Assembly: GCA_018610125.1 (NCBI GenBank)
Contig: JAHEOI010000069.1
Span: 1-27,255, forward strand
Reading direction: 5' to 3'
Length of the DNA: 27,255 bases
DNA from: Verrucomicrobiota bacterium
GTDB lineage: Bacteria > Verrucomicrobiota > Verrucomicrobiia > Limisphaerales > JAHEOI01
Below, one piece after another: positions 8,258 to 16,076 of the stretch; position 1 is the first letter of the stretch; the number at the start of each line of letters is the position of its first letter. The notes below the pieces were generated by a model. The model saw nothing but the letters and a program-made list of their open reading frames with translations. It did not search any database and was not told where the DNA came from. The position numbers were made by a program, and so were the translations under genes.

Positions 8258-8740
8258 ACCGTTCGTTCTCTACAACCTAACCCGTTGGAGCCAAGTTTTC
8301 GCCTCTGCCGCCGGCCCCTTTATCATTAACCAGGCAAGCAAAACGTGCAGGATCTTTTTTCGGGGAGCAAATCAGCCCCTAAACGAGGGCTCAACGCACC
8401 CGAGAGCCGCCGGCCGGCGGGGACAAGCATTCTTGCCGTCCCTTGTTGACACGCTGCCCGGGACCTTCAACGTTGTACTCGCCGACGGCCTTCGCGCCCG
8501 TGAAATTTCGTTGACAACCGATTCGAGATGAGGGATGGATGTTTGCCTGACAAAGAAACAAGCCGGGCGCACAGGCTCGAGAGGCGCGAGTCCGCCTCCC
8601 GCGAGCCGGGCTGGCACGGTGCAACAGGACAAGTGAGTCGACTCCGCAATCTTTTTCTTTACGATCGTGTGAAAAAGCAGGAATAGCGCAAGCCCCGCAA
8701 TTTTCCAGTAATTGGCAAATCAAAGAGGAAGGGAAAACCA
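8258..8740. other. 483-bp divergent intergenic region between mnmA and dksA-like gene
   Basis: It separates divergent mnmA (-) and the dksA-like gene (+) and must hold both promoters. No gene is supported: the minus-strand frames here run into dksA out of frame. A GC-rich two-part hairpin lies at 8574-8607. A GAGGAAGGG ribosome binding site (about 8725-8733) immediately precedes the dksA start. Confidence 0.5.
8574..8607. repeat. GC-rich two-part hairpin
   Basis: GGCTCG (8574-8579) pairs with CGAGCC (8602-8607), and inside it GAGGCG (8581-8586) pairs with CGCCTC (8593-8598), leaving a 6-base loop and an A/CCG internal loop. There is no T-run. It lies upstream of the dksA-like gene. Confidence 0.45.
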
Positions 8741-9358
8741 ATGGCCAAGAAAGAGAGGTCCAACTCAAGCCGATCCCGGAAAAGCGCCCAAAATCAGGGG
8801 ACGCGTCGTGGGGCAACCGCCTCGGATATCCTTGGCGGTCAGACGCTCCAGTCACGGCAGGCAAGCAAGAATATCGACCCCAAGTGGAGTCAAATCTATC
8901 ACAAGCTACTCACGCTCAGGGAAGAGCTTCTCGAGCAGATCAACGGCCATGCTAAAGACGCCCATGAAGAGACACCGAGCTACAGCATGCACATGGCCGA
9001 CTCCGGGACGGATAGCATCGATCGGGACTACGCTCTGAGCCTATTATCTTCCGAGCATGAGGCACTCTATGAAATCGATCAGGCGATCAGCCGTATCGAG
9101 GAAGGCACCTATGGAATTTGTGAAATGACCGGCAAGCCGATTTCCAAAAGCCGATTGGAGGCGATCCCGTGGGCACGTTACTCTGTCGAAGCCCAGATGG
9201 AGCTCGAAAAAACGGGGAATTGGCCTCACCCCCACCTGGGTAGCGTCAATTCAGTCCAGCCGGAACAAGGGGGCCCGACAGAACAGACAGGACAGACGGA
9301 AGAGAGCAGCGAAAGCGAAGAGAGCTCTCCGGCTGAAAGTTCATCGAGTCAGGAGTGA
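8741..9358 (+). CDS. TraR/DksA family transcriptional regulator with degenerate zinc finger
   Basis: A 205-residue DksA-type protein expected to bind RNA polymerase through the secondary channel and tune transcription, possibly with ppGpp. Residues 1-45 are a basic Ser/Lys/Arg-rich tail. About 48-122 form the coiled coil, whose tip keeps acidic residues (DSGTDSIDRDYA; Asp91, Asp94, Asp96). The zinc-finger segment (YGICEMTGKPI to SVEAQ) keeps only Cys127. The positions of the other three cysteines are Thr130, Ser148 and Ala151, so zinc binding is unlikely. Similar CEMTGK-type fingers are typical of Chlamydiae/Verrucomicrobia homologues. The last 40 residues are a low-complexity Glu/Ser/Gln tail. 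A strong GAGGAAGGG site precedes ATG 8741, and a terminator follows at 9504-9537. Confidence 0.9.
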   Translation: MAKKERSNSSRSRKSAQNQGTRRGATASDILGGQTLQSRQASKNIDPKWSQIYHKLLTLREELLEQINGHAKDAHEETPSYSMHMADSGTDSIDRDYALSLLSSEHEALYEIDQAISRIEEGTYGICEMTGKPISKSRLEAIPWARYSVEAQMELEKTGNWPHPHLGSVNSVQPEQGGPTEQTGQTEESSESEESSPAESSSSQE

Positions 9359-9503
9359 GCCGGTGCGAAGCCCTCCGGGATACACTCGCTCACGTTACGC
9401 CGACACTCTCGTTGCAGAGGAGCGTGAGCTCACCCAAGGGGCAAGCGGCAGATTGCGATGCGATCGGCGGCTGGCCTGGAATGGACTCGCCCTTTCACTG
9501 ATA

Positions 9504-9537
9504 GGGACGCTGTCTCCGGCGTCCCATATATTTTTTT
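9504..9537 (+). terminator. rho-independent terminator after the dksA-like gene
   Basis: GGGACGC (9504-9510) pairs with GCGTCCC (9519-9525) around an 8-base loop, followed by ATATA and seven T (9531-9537). It lies about 145 bp past the dksA stop codon on the same strand. Confidence 0.8.
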
Positions 9538-9608
9538 AAGAGCCGAGTTCCCGTGCAATCGGATCCAACTCGCTTCTTCAGCGAGCATGTACGGATGGGA
9601 AAAAGCTA

Positions 9609-9855
9609 GACTACCCGCGCAAGATTCTGGCAGAAAGGGACGCAGCGGAGCGAAATGCCCGCTATGATCCTGACGTATCAGCCAAGATGACGGGATTGTT
9701 GGCGAAAGAGCCGCCGAAAAAGGAAACTGGGAAATGAGTTATTTTTGCATTTGAAGACCTACGTGGGCTACGATAGCAACCTAAAGGGATCGAAATGGTC
9801 GCTTATCCGGGTGAACCTAGCCGGACACATTTCCGGATGGGCATCCCCCGAATAA
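9609..9855 (+). pseudogene. possible frameshifted remnant of a protein-coding gene
   Basis: Frame 9609-9737 reads DYPRKILAERDAAERNARYD and continues to KEPPKKETGK then stop; it is open back to about 9541 without a start codon. The frame 9736-9855, shifted by one base, reads ELFLHLKTYVGYDSNLKGSK and continues to LAGHISGWASPE then stop. Both look more protein-like than chance frames, and they meet almost exactly, which suggests one frameshifted 3' gene end. I do not recognise the family. The dksA terminator overlaps the upstream open part. The evidence is composition only. Confidence 0.3.
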
Positions 9856-9888
9856 GATTTGGGCGATTCCGGTAAAGGGTTGATTTAG

Positions 9889-11103
9889 ATGCAAGAAGTG
9901 GTAACAGACAATCTGCCAGTGCTGGAAAAGGTCAGGAAATATACGGCCGCGGAAGAAGTGCGGTCGATGGGCCTCTATCCCTACTTCCGACCGATCTCTT
10001 CAGCCCAGGATACCGAGGTCGTCATGAACGGGCAGCGCGTCCTGATGCTCGGCTCAAACAGTTACCTTGGCCTGACCAATCATGCCGAGATCAAAGAGGC
10101 CGTAAAAGACGCTGTGGCCAAATACGGAAGCGGCTGTGCCGGTTCGCCCTTTCTCAACGGCCGGCTTGACATCCACGTTGAGCTGGAAGAGGCCCTTGCC
10201 AACCTGGTCGGGAAAGAGGCAGTGCTTCTTTACAGCACCGGATTTCAAGCCAATCTGGGTGTGCTGTCGGCATTGGTCGGACGCGGCGAGTACATTCTCG
10301 CCGACAAAAGCGACCACGCCAGCATTGTCGATGGCGGTCTATTGTCGCAGGGTGAGTACATCCGATTTCCCCATAATCACATCGCACGCCTTGAAAACCG
10401 CCTCCAGAAGATCGGTCCCGACTCCGGAAAATTGATTGTCGTTGACGGGGTTTTCAGCATGGACGGGGATATCATCCGACTGCCTGAAGTGTGTGACCTT
10501 GCCGAAAGGTACCGGGCGGCAGTCATGATCGATGATGCCCATGCCATTGGCGTCCTCGGTCCCAAAGGAGAAGGGACGCCCACCTACTTTGGGCTAACGG
10601 ATCGTGTCCCGATCATTATGGGGACGTTCAGCAAATCGCTGGCCAGCCTCGGGGGATTCATCGCTTCGGACGCGGCAACCATTGACTACCTTAAGCACAA
10701 TTCCCGCCCCCTTATCTTTAGCGCGAGCATGAGTCCGGCCAATGTGGCGGCCGCACTGGCCTCGGTCAAGATCATGCAACGTGAGCCCGAGCGAATCGAT
10801 TATCTTTGGAAGAACACCCAGCGAATGAAGGAAGGGTTGCTGTCGCTCGGATTCGACTTGGGCTGCACCCAAACGCCGATCCTTTCGGTCTATTGCCACG
10901 GGGCCATGGCCGCCCTCAAGATGTGCCGCCGCCTGCAAGAGGAAGGGGTATTCGTCAACCCGGTTGTACCGCCGGCGGTGACACCGAGCAAAGCGCTTAT
11001 TCGGATCAGTTTGATGGCGACCCATACCAACGAGCAGATCGATTTTGCGTTGGACAAACTGTTCCAAGTCAGCAAGGAGGTCAGCATTGGCGCTTCCGGC
11101 TGA
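9889..11103 (+). CDS. spt: serine palmitoyltransferase (sphingolipid biosynthesis)
   Basis: A 404-residue PLP-dependent alpha-oxoamine synthase that condenses L-serine with a long-chain acyl thioester to give 3-ketosphinganine, the first committed step of sphingolipid synthesis. It matches serine palmitoyltransferases better than BioF or glycine C-acetyltransferase: YPYFRPISSAQDTEV, LMLGSNSYLGLTNH, GSGCAGSPFLNGRLDIH, STGFQANLGV and RISLMATHTNEQIDFA. Expected catalytic residues are His143 stacking on PLP, the DDAH motif (Asp215-His218), and the Schiff-base Lys249 in GTFSKSLASLGGF. The length is normal and no N-terminal membrane helix is seen, as in bacterial soluble Spt. It is followed after 52 bp by a GNAT-type acyltransferase and then a reductase, which completes a ceramide set. 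Whether the acyl donor is CoA or ACP cannot be told. Confidence 0.92.
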   Translation: MQEVVTDNLPVLEKVRKYTAAEEVRSMGLYPYFRPISSAQDTEVVMNGQRVLMLGSNSYLGLTNHAEIKEAVKDAVAKYGSGCAGSPFLNGRLDIHVELEEALANLVGKEAVLLYSTGFQANLGVLSALVGRGEYILADKSDHASIVDGGLLSQGEYIRFPHNHIARLENRLQKIGPDSGKLIVVDGVFSMDGDIIRLPEVCDLAERYRAAVMIDDAHAIGVLGPKGEGTPTYFGLTDRVPIIMGTFSKSLASLGGFIASDAATIDYLKHNSRPLIFSASMSPANVAAALASVKIMQREPERIDYLWKNTQRMKEGLLSLGFDLGCTQTPILSVYCHGAMAALKMCRRLQEEGVFVNPVVPPAVTPSKALIRISLMATHTNEQIDFALDKLFQVSKEVSIGASG

Positions 11104-11155
11104 AGCGTTGAGGGGCCGAACAAGTCGATAGAGAGCGTTTTCAAGGTCCTGATCG

Positions 11156-12274
11156 ATGACGGTTTCAATTCAACAAGTCCAGACCCGCAAGGAGCTCAAT
11201 CAGTTTATCGACTTCCCGGTTTGGCTTTACGCCAATAACCCCTATTACGTCCCTCACCTCAAATCGGAACGAAAACAGTTCTTTGACCCTCGCCGGAATC
11301 CGCTCTTCGAGTCGGTTCATGCGACCTACTTTCTGGCTCGCCATCCGGAAAAAGGCGTGGTCGGGAGGATGACCGCGCACATTCATTCGAGGCATAACGA
11401 TTTCTGGGACGAGAATGTCGGGTTCTTTGGGTTTTTTGAGAGCATCGAGGACTTCGATGTCGCCAAGTCCCTTTTGAATGCGGGCGAGGAATGGCTTCGA
11501 CAGCGCGGCACCGAAACGATCCGCGGCCCGTTTAACTTCTCGACCAATGAAGAATGCGGGTTCCTGGCGCAGGGATTCGACCGGATGGCGGCGCTTATGA
11601 TGCCCTACACCGCCCCGTATTACCTCGATTTCATGGCCGAGGCCGGCTACGCACCGGTCAAAGACCTATTGGCCTACGAATTGGACTCCGAATGGCAAGA
11701 GCCGGCATTTCTAAAGCGGTCGAGTGAGCGGTTAAGTCGACGAAACGATGTCCATGTGAGACAGCTCAATGTCAAGCGCTTCGAAGAGGAAGTCGCCAAG
11801 GCATTCGCTGTTTACAATGCGAGCTGGCAAAGAAATTGGGGCTTCATTCCCATCAGCGAAACCGAGTTCCATTTTACTGCCCGCAACCTGAAGCCGATTC
11901 TGGACCCCGCCATCACTCTGCTCGCCGAAAAGGAGGGGGAAGTCATCGGCTTTTTCCTGGCCGTTCCCGATTACAACCCACTTCTAAAACGGCTCAACGG
12001 CCGGTTATGGCCATGGGGGCCCTTGTATTTCCTTCGGAATCGCCGCCATATCTCCAAGGCTCGCGTCATGGCCATGGGCGTTTTGGAAGAGTACCGGAAA
12101 CGGGGCGTCGAAACGCAGCTACTTCATGCCTCATTCGAGAACGGGCTCCCGAAAGGGTATCGCTCGTGCGAAATGTCTTGGATCCTCGAGGACAACGAAT
12201 TGATGAAGCGGTTGATTGAGCGCATTGGCGGGGTCGAAACGAAACGGTACCGGATTTTTGAAAAACCTTTATGA
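11156..12274 (+). CDS. GNAT-fold acyltransferase, bacterial ceramide synthase-like
   Basis: A 372-residue protein of the GNAT-fold family that includes the bacterial ceramide synthase (bCerS) of Caulobacter; E. coli YghO belongs to a similar family. It would N-acylate 3-ketosphinganine or sphinganine. Characteristic family segments are NNPYYVPHLKSERKQFFDP, VGRMTAHI, TIRGPFNFSTNEECGFLAQG, MMPYTAPYYLDFMAEAGY, NWGFIPISETEF and a C-terminal acetyltransferase-like core with VMAMGVLEEYRKRGVETQLL. It has no signal peptide or membrane helix. The start at 11156 has only a weak AAGGT upstream. Its last four bases overlap the next ATG (ATGA at 12271-12274), so the two genes are probably translationally coupled. 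The ceramide synthase call rests on the family plus its place between spt and a CerR-like reductase. Family membership is firm; the substrate is inferred. Confidence 0.82.
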   Translation: MTVSIQQVQTRKELNQFIDFPVWLYANNPYYVPHLKSERKQFFDPRRNPLFESVHATYFLARHPEKGVVGRMTAHIHSRHNDFWDENVGFFGFFESIEDFDVAKSLLNAGEEWLRQRGTETIRGPFNFSTNEECGFLAQGFDRMAALMMPYTAPYYLDFMAEAGYAPVKDLLAYELDSEWQEPAFLKRSSERLSRRNDVHVRQLNVKRFEEEVAKAFAVYNASWQRNWGFIPISETEFHFTARNLKPILDPAITLLAEKEGEVIGFFLAVPDYNPLLKRLNGRLWPWGPLYFLRNRRHISKARVMAMGVLEEYRKRGVETQLLHASFENGLPKGYRSCEMSWILEDNELMKRLIERIGGVETKRYRIFEKPL

Positions 12275-13260
12275 AAGTCCTCCTGACGGGTGGGAACGGG
12301 TTTGTTGGGAGCCATCTCCTGGACCGGCTGGTGGCGAATGGCATTCCCACGCAGCTCTTGCTCCGGCGTTCCGCCGCCCTGCGTTGGGTGGAATGCCACC
12401 TTCACAATGCGCCAATCGGGATCCATTATGGCTCCTTAAGCGACCCGACAAGTCTGAAGGGAGCCTTGCTGGGTATCACCCATGTTATCCATTGCGCCGG
12501 GGCAACCAAGGCCGCATCGCGGCAAGAATTCTTTCGAGCCAATCAGGGAGGCACCTCCAATCTCTTGAAGGCCCTTTCAGAGGCCGATCACGCGGTTAAG
12601 CAGATCATTTTCATCTCCAGCCTCGCGGCTTCTCGTCCGGCAACGAGCTCGGACCCGGCACAAGAAGAGGATTCACCGCAGCCGGTTTCCGCTTACGGCC
12701 AAAGCAAGCAGGCCGCAGAAGAAACACTGAAAGCACAATCCCCGTCGCCCTACCTGATTATTCGCCCGCCGGTGGTTTACGGGCCCCGCGACACGGAATT
12801 CTTCCGGATATTCCAATCCTTCCGCTATCGCTACCTCCCATTGCTCAATAGGGGGAAACAAGAATTGAGCCTCATTTATGTCAAGGATCTTGCCGCCGTC
12901 GTCTTGTCCGCCCTTTTAAATCCCCGCCTGACGAACGAAACGCTCAATGTCGCGACGGTCCAAGCCATCCGTGTCCATTCGCTGCTCGAGGAGGTCGCCA
13001 AGGTGATGCGAAAAACCCCGACCTTTATTCCGCTGCCGGTGCCCGTTCTTTGGCCGGCTTGCTTAACGTCGGAATTCCTCGCCAAGTGGACCGCGACTCC
13101 CACTCTCTTGAGTCGCGACAAGTACAAGGAGATCCGCGCCCCTGGCTGGGTCGCCGACACGACAAAGCTCCATCACCTTATTGACGACTTTTCTCCAACA
13201 TCCCTGGAGCAGAGCCTCGACGCGACCGTCAAATGGTATTCACAACAGGGGTGGCTTTGA
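12271..13260 (+). CDS. extended SDR / NAD-dependent epimerase, ceramide reductase (CerR)-like
   Basis: A 329-residue extended short-chain dehydrogenase. The Rossmann dinucleotide site is TGGNGFVGSHLLD (residues 6-18). HCAGATKAA and IFISSLAA are family strands, and the catalytic Tyr142 and Lys146 are in SAYGQSKQAAEE. RPPVVYGPRDTEFF and YVKDLAAVVLSALL are standard substrate-side segments. Sequence alone gives only NAD(P)-dependent epimerase/dehydratase. With spt and a bCerS-like gene directly upstream, and a 4-bp ATGA overlap with the latter, the likely role is CerR, which reduces the 3-keto group of the acylated product to dihydroceramide. A sugar-nucleotide role is the main alternative. No nucleotide-sugar genes are nearby. 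Confidence 0.82.
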   Translation: MKVLLTGGNGFVGSHLLDRLVANGIPTQLLLRRSAALRWVECHLHNAPIGIHYGSLSDPTSLKGALLGITHVIHCAGATKAASRQEFFRANQGGTSNLLKALSEADHAVKQIIFISSLAASRPATSSDPAQEEDSPQPVSAYGQSKQAAEETLKAQSPSPYLIIRPPVVYGPRDTEFFRIFQSFRYRYLPLLNRGKQELSLIYVKDLAAVVLSALLNPRLTNETLNVATVQAIRVHSLLEEVAKVMRKTPTFIPLPVPVLWPACLTSEFLAKWTATPTLLSRDKYKEIRAPGWVADTTKLHHLIDDFSPTSLEQSLDATVKWYSQQGWL

Positions 13261-13290
13261 ATCAATTCCCATGAAAGGCGCAGAGGCATT

Positions 13291-14421
13291 ATGAAAAGCG
13301 GTCAAACCGATCTCCCACTTCATACAGGCAACGTGCCGTACTGGCTTGCAAACCGCATGAAGGTTTTGGGTGGCGCGATCGTCGAGTCGTTGGTCCATCA
13401 CTACGGCAGGTCGGAAGTCCTGACCAGAATGAGCGATCCTTTCTGGTTTCAAGCCCTTGGCTGCGTTATGGGCATGGATTGGCACTCTTCCGGGATCACC
13501 ACTTCCGTCCTGGGAGCCTTAAAAAAAGCGGTCAATCCGAAATCCCATGATCATGGGATTTATATATGTGGCGGCCGCGGTCGGCACGCCCTCAACACGC
13601 CCCGCGATATCGAAGGCGTTGCCGAAAAGACCGGCTTGGATGGCGAGGAGCTTGTCCGGGCCAGTCGCCTTTGCGCCCGGGTTGATAACAACGCGCTCCA
13701 AGACGGCTTCAAGCTTTATCTGCATGGCTTTGTCCTTACCCGAGATGGGGAATGGGCAATCATTCAACAAGGCATGAACGAGAAGCGACGGCTGGCACGG
13801 CGTTATCATTGGCATTCGCCCGCGGTCCGCTCCTTTACCAGCGACCCGCAAAAAGCAATCGTCGGACGCAGCCAGGGGCAAATCATCAATTTGGTCCATC
13901 ACGCCGCCGAGCCCGCTCAGCAATCGATCCTCGAGCTTTGTCGTCAACATCCCGAGAAAAACCTGAATGAAATCAAGCGGCTTGTCTTACCGCATCGACA
14001 CCACGTCGAGGCTTGCGATATCAATCTCAAGCGTTTGGGCGCCGTCCTGGCGGTGGCCCATGAACGTGAGCTGAATGACTTTGCCTCACTGCTGCTAACC
14101 GAAGGATTGGGCGCTCAGACAATGCAATCGCTGGCCCTCGTCTCGGAAATCGTTCATGGGTCTCCCACCCGATTCCATGATCCAGCCCGGTTTGCCTTTG
14201 CTCATGGCGGTAAGGATGGCCATCCCTTCCCTGTGAAAACGGAGGCTTACGACCAAACGATTCATGTTTTGAAAGAGTCACTTAACGAGGCCAAGATCGG
14301 CAATACAGAAAAGATGGAAGGCATCCGGCGCCTCAATCACATGGTCAATCAGATCGAAGTCGAGCGAAGCCCCAAGGCGCATTGGGAATCCCTTGGCGGG
14401 TCTTCGGCAACGCCTCGCTAA
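13291..14421 (+). CDS. DUF763 domain-containing protein
   Basis: A 376-residue protein of the DUF763/COG1415 family, widespread in archaea and scattered in bacteria, without an assigned function to my knowledge. Family hallmarks are TDLPLHTGNVPYWLANRM near the N-terminus, YGRSEVLTRMSDPFWFQALG, MDWHSSGITTSVLGALK and GIYICGGRGRHALNTP. Later come NALQDGFKLYLHGFVLTRDG, NEKRRLARRYHWHSP, and the HHVEACDINLKRLGAVL segment. Conserved His, Asp, Glu and Lys residues suggest an enzyme, possibly acting on nucleic acid, but that is speculation. AGAGG lies 5 bases before ATG 13291. It starts 30 bp after the CerR-like gene on the same strand, so it is probably cotranscribed with the ceramide genes. It converges with thiI, overlapping by 4 bases. 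Confidence 0.9.
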   Translation: MKSGQTDLPLHTGNVPYWLANRMKVLGGAIVESLVHHYGRSEVLTRMSDPFWFQALGCVMGMDWHSSGITTSVLGALKKAVNPKSHDHGIYICGGRGRHALNTPRDIEGVAEKTGLDGEELVRASRLCARVDNNALQDGFKLYLHGFVLTRDGEWAIIQQGMNEKRRLARRYHWHSPAVRSFTSDPQKAIVGRSQGQIINLVHHAAEPAQQSILELCRQHPEKNLNEIKRLVLPHRHHVEACDINLKRLGAVLAVAHERELNDFASLLLTEGLGAQTMQSLALVSEIVHGSPTRFHDPARFAFAHGGKDGHPFPVKTEAYDQTIHVLKESLNEAKIGNTEKMEGIRRLNHMVNQIEVERSPKAHWESLGGSSATPR

Positions 14422-15920
14422 TCGAAAAGGTTGGCCGGCTGAAGCAGCTCGGGCGCCACCAGCTCACGTTGCCGAGCATATTCGAGCAGCCTCTTCATGC
14501 CCCCTTTAAAATTGTATGCCTTGAATCCCGCCTCTCGCATACGCTCGGCCACTTGCCCACTCTTGATCCCGATCTCGCAGTAGAGGACATATTGCTTTCC
14601 CTTATCAAAGTGCTTGTACTCGTCCAATGCTTGAAGAAAATCAAGGTGCTTGGCTCCCGGATAATGCCATATCTCGTAAGCTGAAGGCGACCTCAGATCC
14701 AGCACGACCGCCTCCTCTGGAATGCTCTCGACTTCGATGTCCGGGGCAGTCGCAATCTCCTCAATGCCTACCTGGCGCAAGTCGTGCGTCTCCGGATTAT
14801 CAATGGCCCAATCGAGCGAGGTCAAATCGAGTCTTGCCTCCTCATCAAGGACCTTTTGGACGGGCGCCCGAGTCGCCGGGTTCTTCGGAGCCAAAGCGCA
14901 ATGCTCCTTGATTGTCGCTGAGAAGTCGTACGTCCCAATCTCTCGTGCGTTGTCCATGATCTCCTCCTTATTGAAGCCGATCAATGGCCGAAAAATCGGC
15001 ATTGTCACCGATTGAGAAATGGTTGTGAGGTTGATTAATGTCTGCGAGGAGACTTGACTCAATGCCTCACCGGTGACAAGGCCCTGATAGCCGGCGCGTT
15101 GAGCAATCGCTTCCGAAGCGCGGTACATGAGTCGCTTCAATATGACCTGCCAATACCGGGGACGGGTCTTGGCCTGGAGCTCGCGAACGATCGGCACGAA
15201 ATCGAGGACATGGAGTTGGGGACGGCTTCCATAGCTCCATTGGTCCGCCAAGACCTTTAACACTCGGAGCACTTCGATTTTGTGGGTCTCCCCCGCGAGG
15301 TTACAGAAGATATAATCCACCGGGATCCCGCGTTTTAGCATCATCCATGACGCCACCGCGGAGTCGAATCCTCCGGACGCGAGCGCCGCCACCTTCCCTT
15401 CATTGCCGATCGGCAAACCGGCGGGGCCAGGCAAACGCTTGGTAAAGAAGTACGCCTGATAATCCCGCACCTCAACTTGCACCGTCACCTCGGGATTGGT
15501 CAGATCGACCCTTGCCGAGCACGGCGCCAGCACCCTGCCCAGCTCCCGCTCGATGTCTGTCGAGCGAAACGGGATAAACTGTCCCCCTCGGGCAATTTGG
15601 GCGCGAACTGCAAAACGCTTTCCTTTGACGCTTTCCGTGCAGAACCCCTTACCTGCCTGCACCACGTCGTCGAGCGTTTTTACCGGAGCGGTTTCAACGA
15701 CGGAAAGCGATTGTACCCCGAATACCCGTTGGAGCACCTCCATCGCATGCGGACTCGAAGTCTCAACAAAAAAGCGGCTCCATTCACGCTTGATCTGAAA
15801 TTCGATCCCCGCTTCGCGCAACGCCTCGGCGATATTCGCCTCCATCCACTGCGACAACCGAGCGCGTGCCCGAGGCGCTTTGGTGCTCACTTCCCCTGAA
15901 AGCCGAATCAAAATTAGCAT
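14418..15920 (-). CDS. thiI: tRNA 4-thiouridine synthase ThiI with C-terminal rhodanese domain
   Basis: A 500-residue enzyme that makes 4-thiouridine at tRNA position 8 and may also supply sulfur for the thiamine thiazole ring. Domain order is normal: N-terminal ferredoxin-like/THUMP region (about 1-160), PP-loop AANH domain with ASGGFDSAVA (about 181-190), and C-terminal rhodanese domain (about 400-490). In the PP-loop, Ala replaces the usual Pro of SGGFDSPVA. Cys341 (KEHCALAPKNP) is placed like the conserved disulfide-forming Cys344 of E. coli, and Cys448 (YVLYCEIGIKSG) is the rhodanese persulfide cysteine. The long E. coli-like form is therefore complete. The start at 15920 has no clear Shine-Dalgarno. 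It is divergent from the FAD/Fe-S dehydrogenase. Confidence 0.95.
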   Translation of the reverse strand: MLILIRLSGEVSTKAPRARARLSQWMEANIAEALREAGIEFQIKREWSRFFVETSSPHAMEVLQRVFGVQSLSVVETAPVKTLDDVVQAGKGFCTESVKGKRFAVRAQIARGGQFIPFRSTDIERELGRVLAPCSARVDLTNPEVTVQVEVRDYQAYFFTKRLPGPAGLPIGNEGKVAALASGGFDSAVASWMMLKRGIPVDYIFCNLAGETHKIEVLRVLKVLADQWSYGSRPQLHVLDFVPIVRELQAKTRPRYWQVILKRLMYRASEAIAQRAGYQGLVTGEALSQVSSQTLINLTTISQSVTMPIFRPLIGFNKEEIMDNAREIGTYDFSATIKEHCALAPKNPATRAPVQKVLDEEARLDLTSLDWAIDNPETHDLRQVGIEEIATAPDIEVESIPEEAVVLDLRSPSAYEIWHYPGAKHLDFLQALDEYKHFDKGKQYVLYCEIGIKSGQVAERMREAGFKAYNFKGGMKRLLEYARQRELVAPELLQPANLFD

Positions 15921-16076
15921 AGCAATTGATTAGTGCGTCTTTTCTCGCAGTGCCTCGACTTGGCACTGCCACCAATCTACCTCCACCTTGGCTGCGTGGA
16001 AAGCACTTCGCCACATACGGCCCAAATCGACGATTGCCATCGCGGGTGGCATCCTGCATACGGTAACCTAATCGTT

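Larger units (their letters stand above)
9359..9888. other. 530-bp intergenic region: terminator plus possible gene remnants
   Basis: It contains an inverted repeat GCTCACG/CGTGAGC (9388-9394 and 9423-9429) and the dksA terminator at 9504-9537. Two open stretches at 9609-9737 and 9736-9855 read like protein but have no start. The spt ribosome binding region lies at the end, with AAGGG about 10 bases before ATG 9889. No intact gene is supported. Confidence 0.5.

Noticed and set aside
8391..8864. 157-residue minus-strand frame overlapping the dksA-like start
   Set aside because: It overlaps a well-supported dksA-like gene and shows no domain or conserved motif.
9458..9667. 69-residue plus-strand frame after the dksA-like gene
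   Set aside because: It runs through the dksA terminator hairpin and T-run, lacks a ribosome site and has unconvincing composition.
15933..16076. N-terminal extension of the FAD/Fe-S dehydrogenase from a GTG
   Set aside because: The extra 48 residues are atypical for the family and overlap the thiI promoter region; ATG 16077 starts a normal N-terminus.
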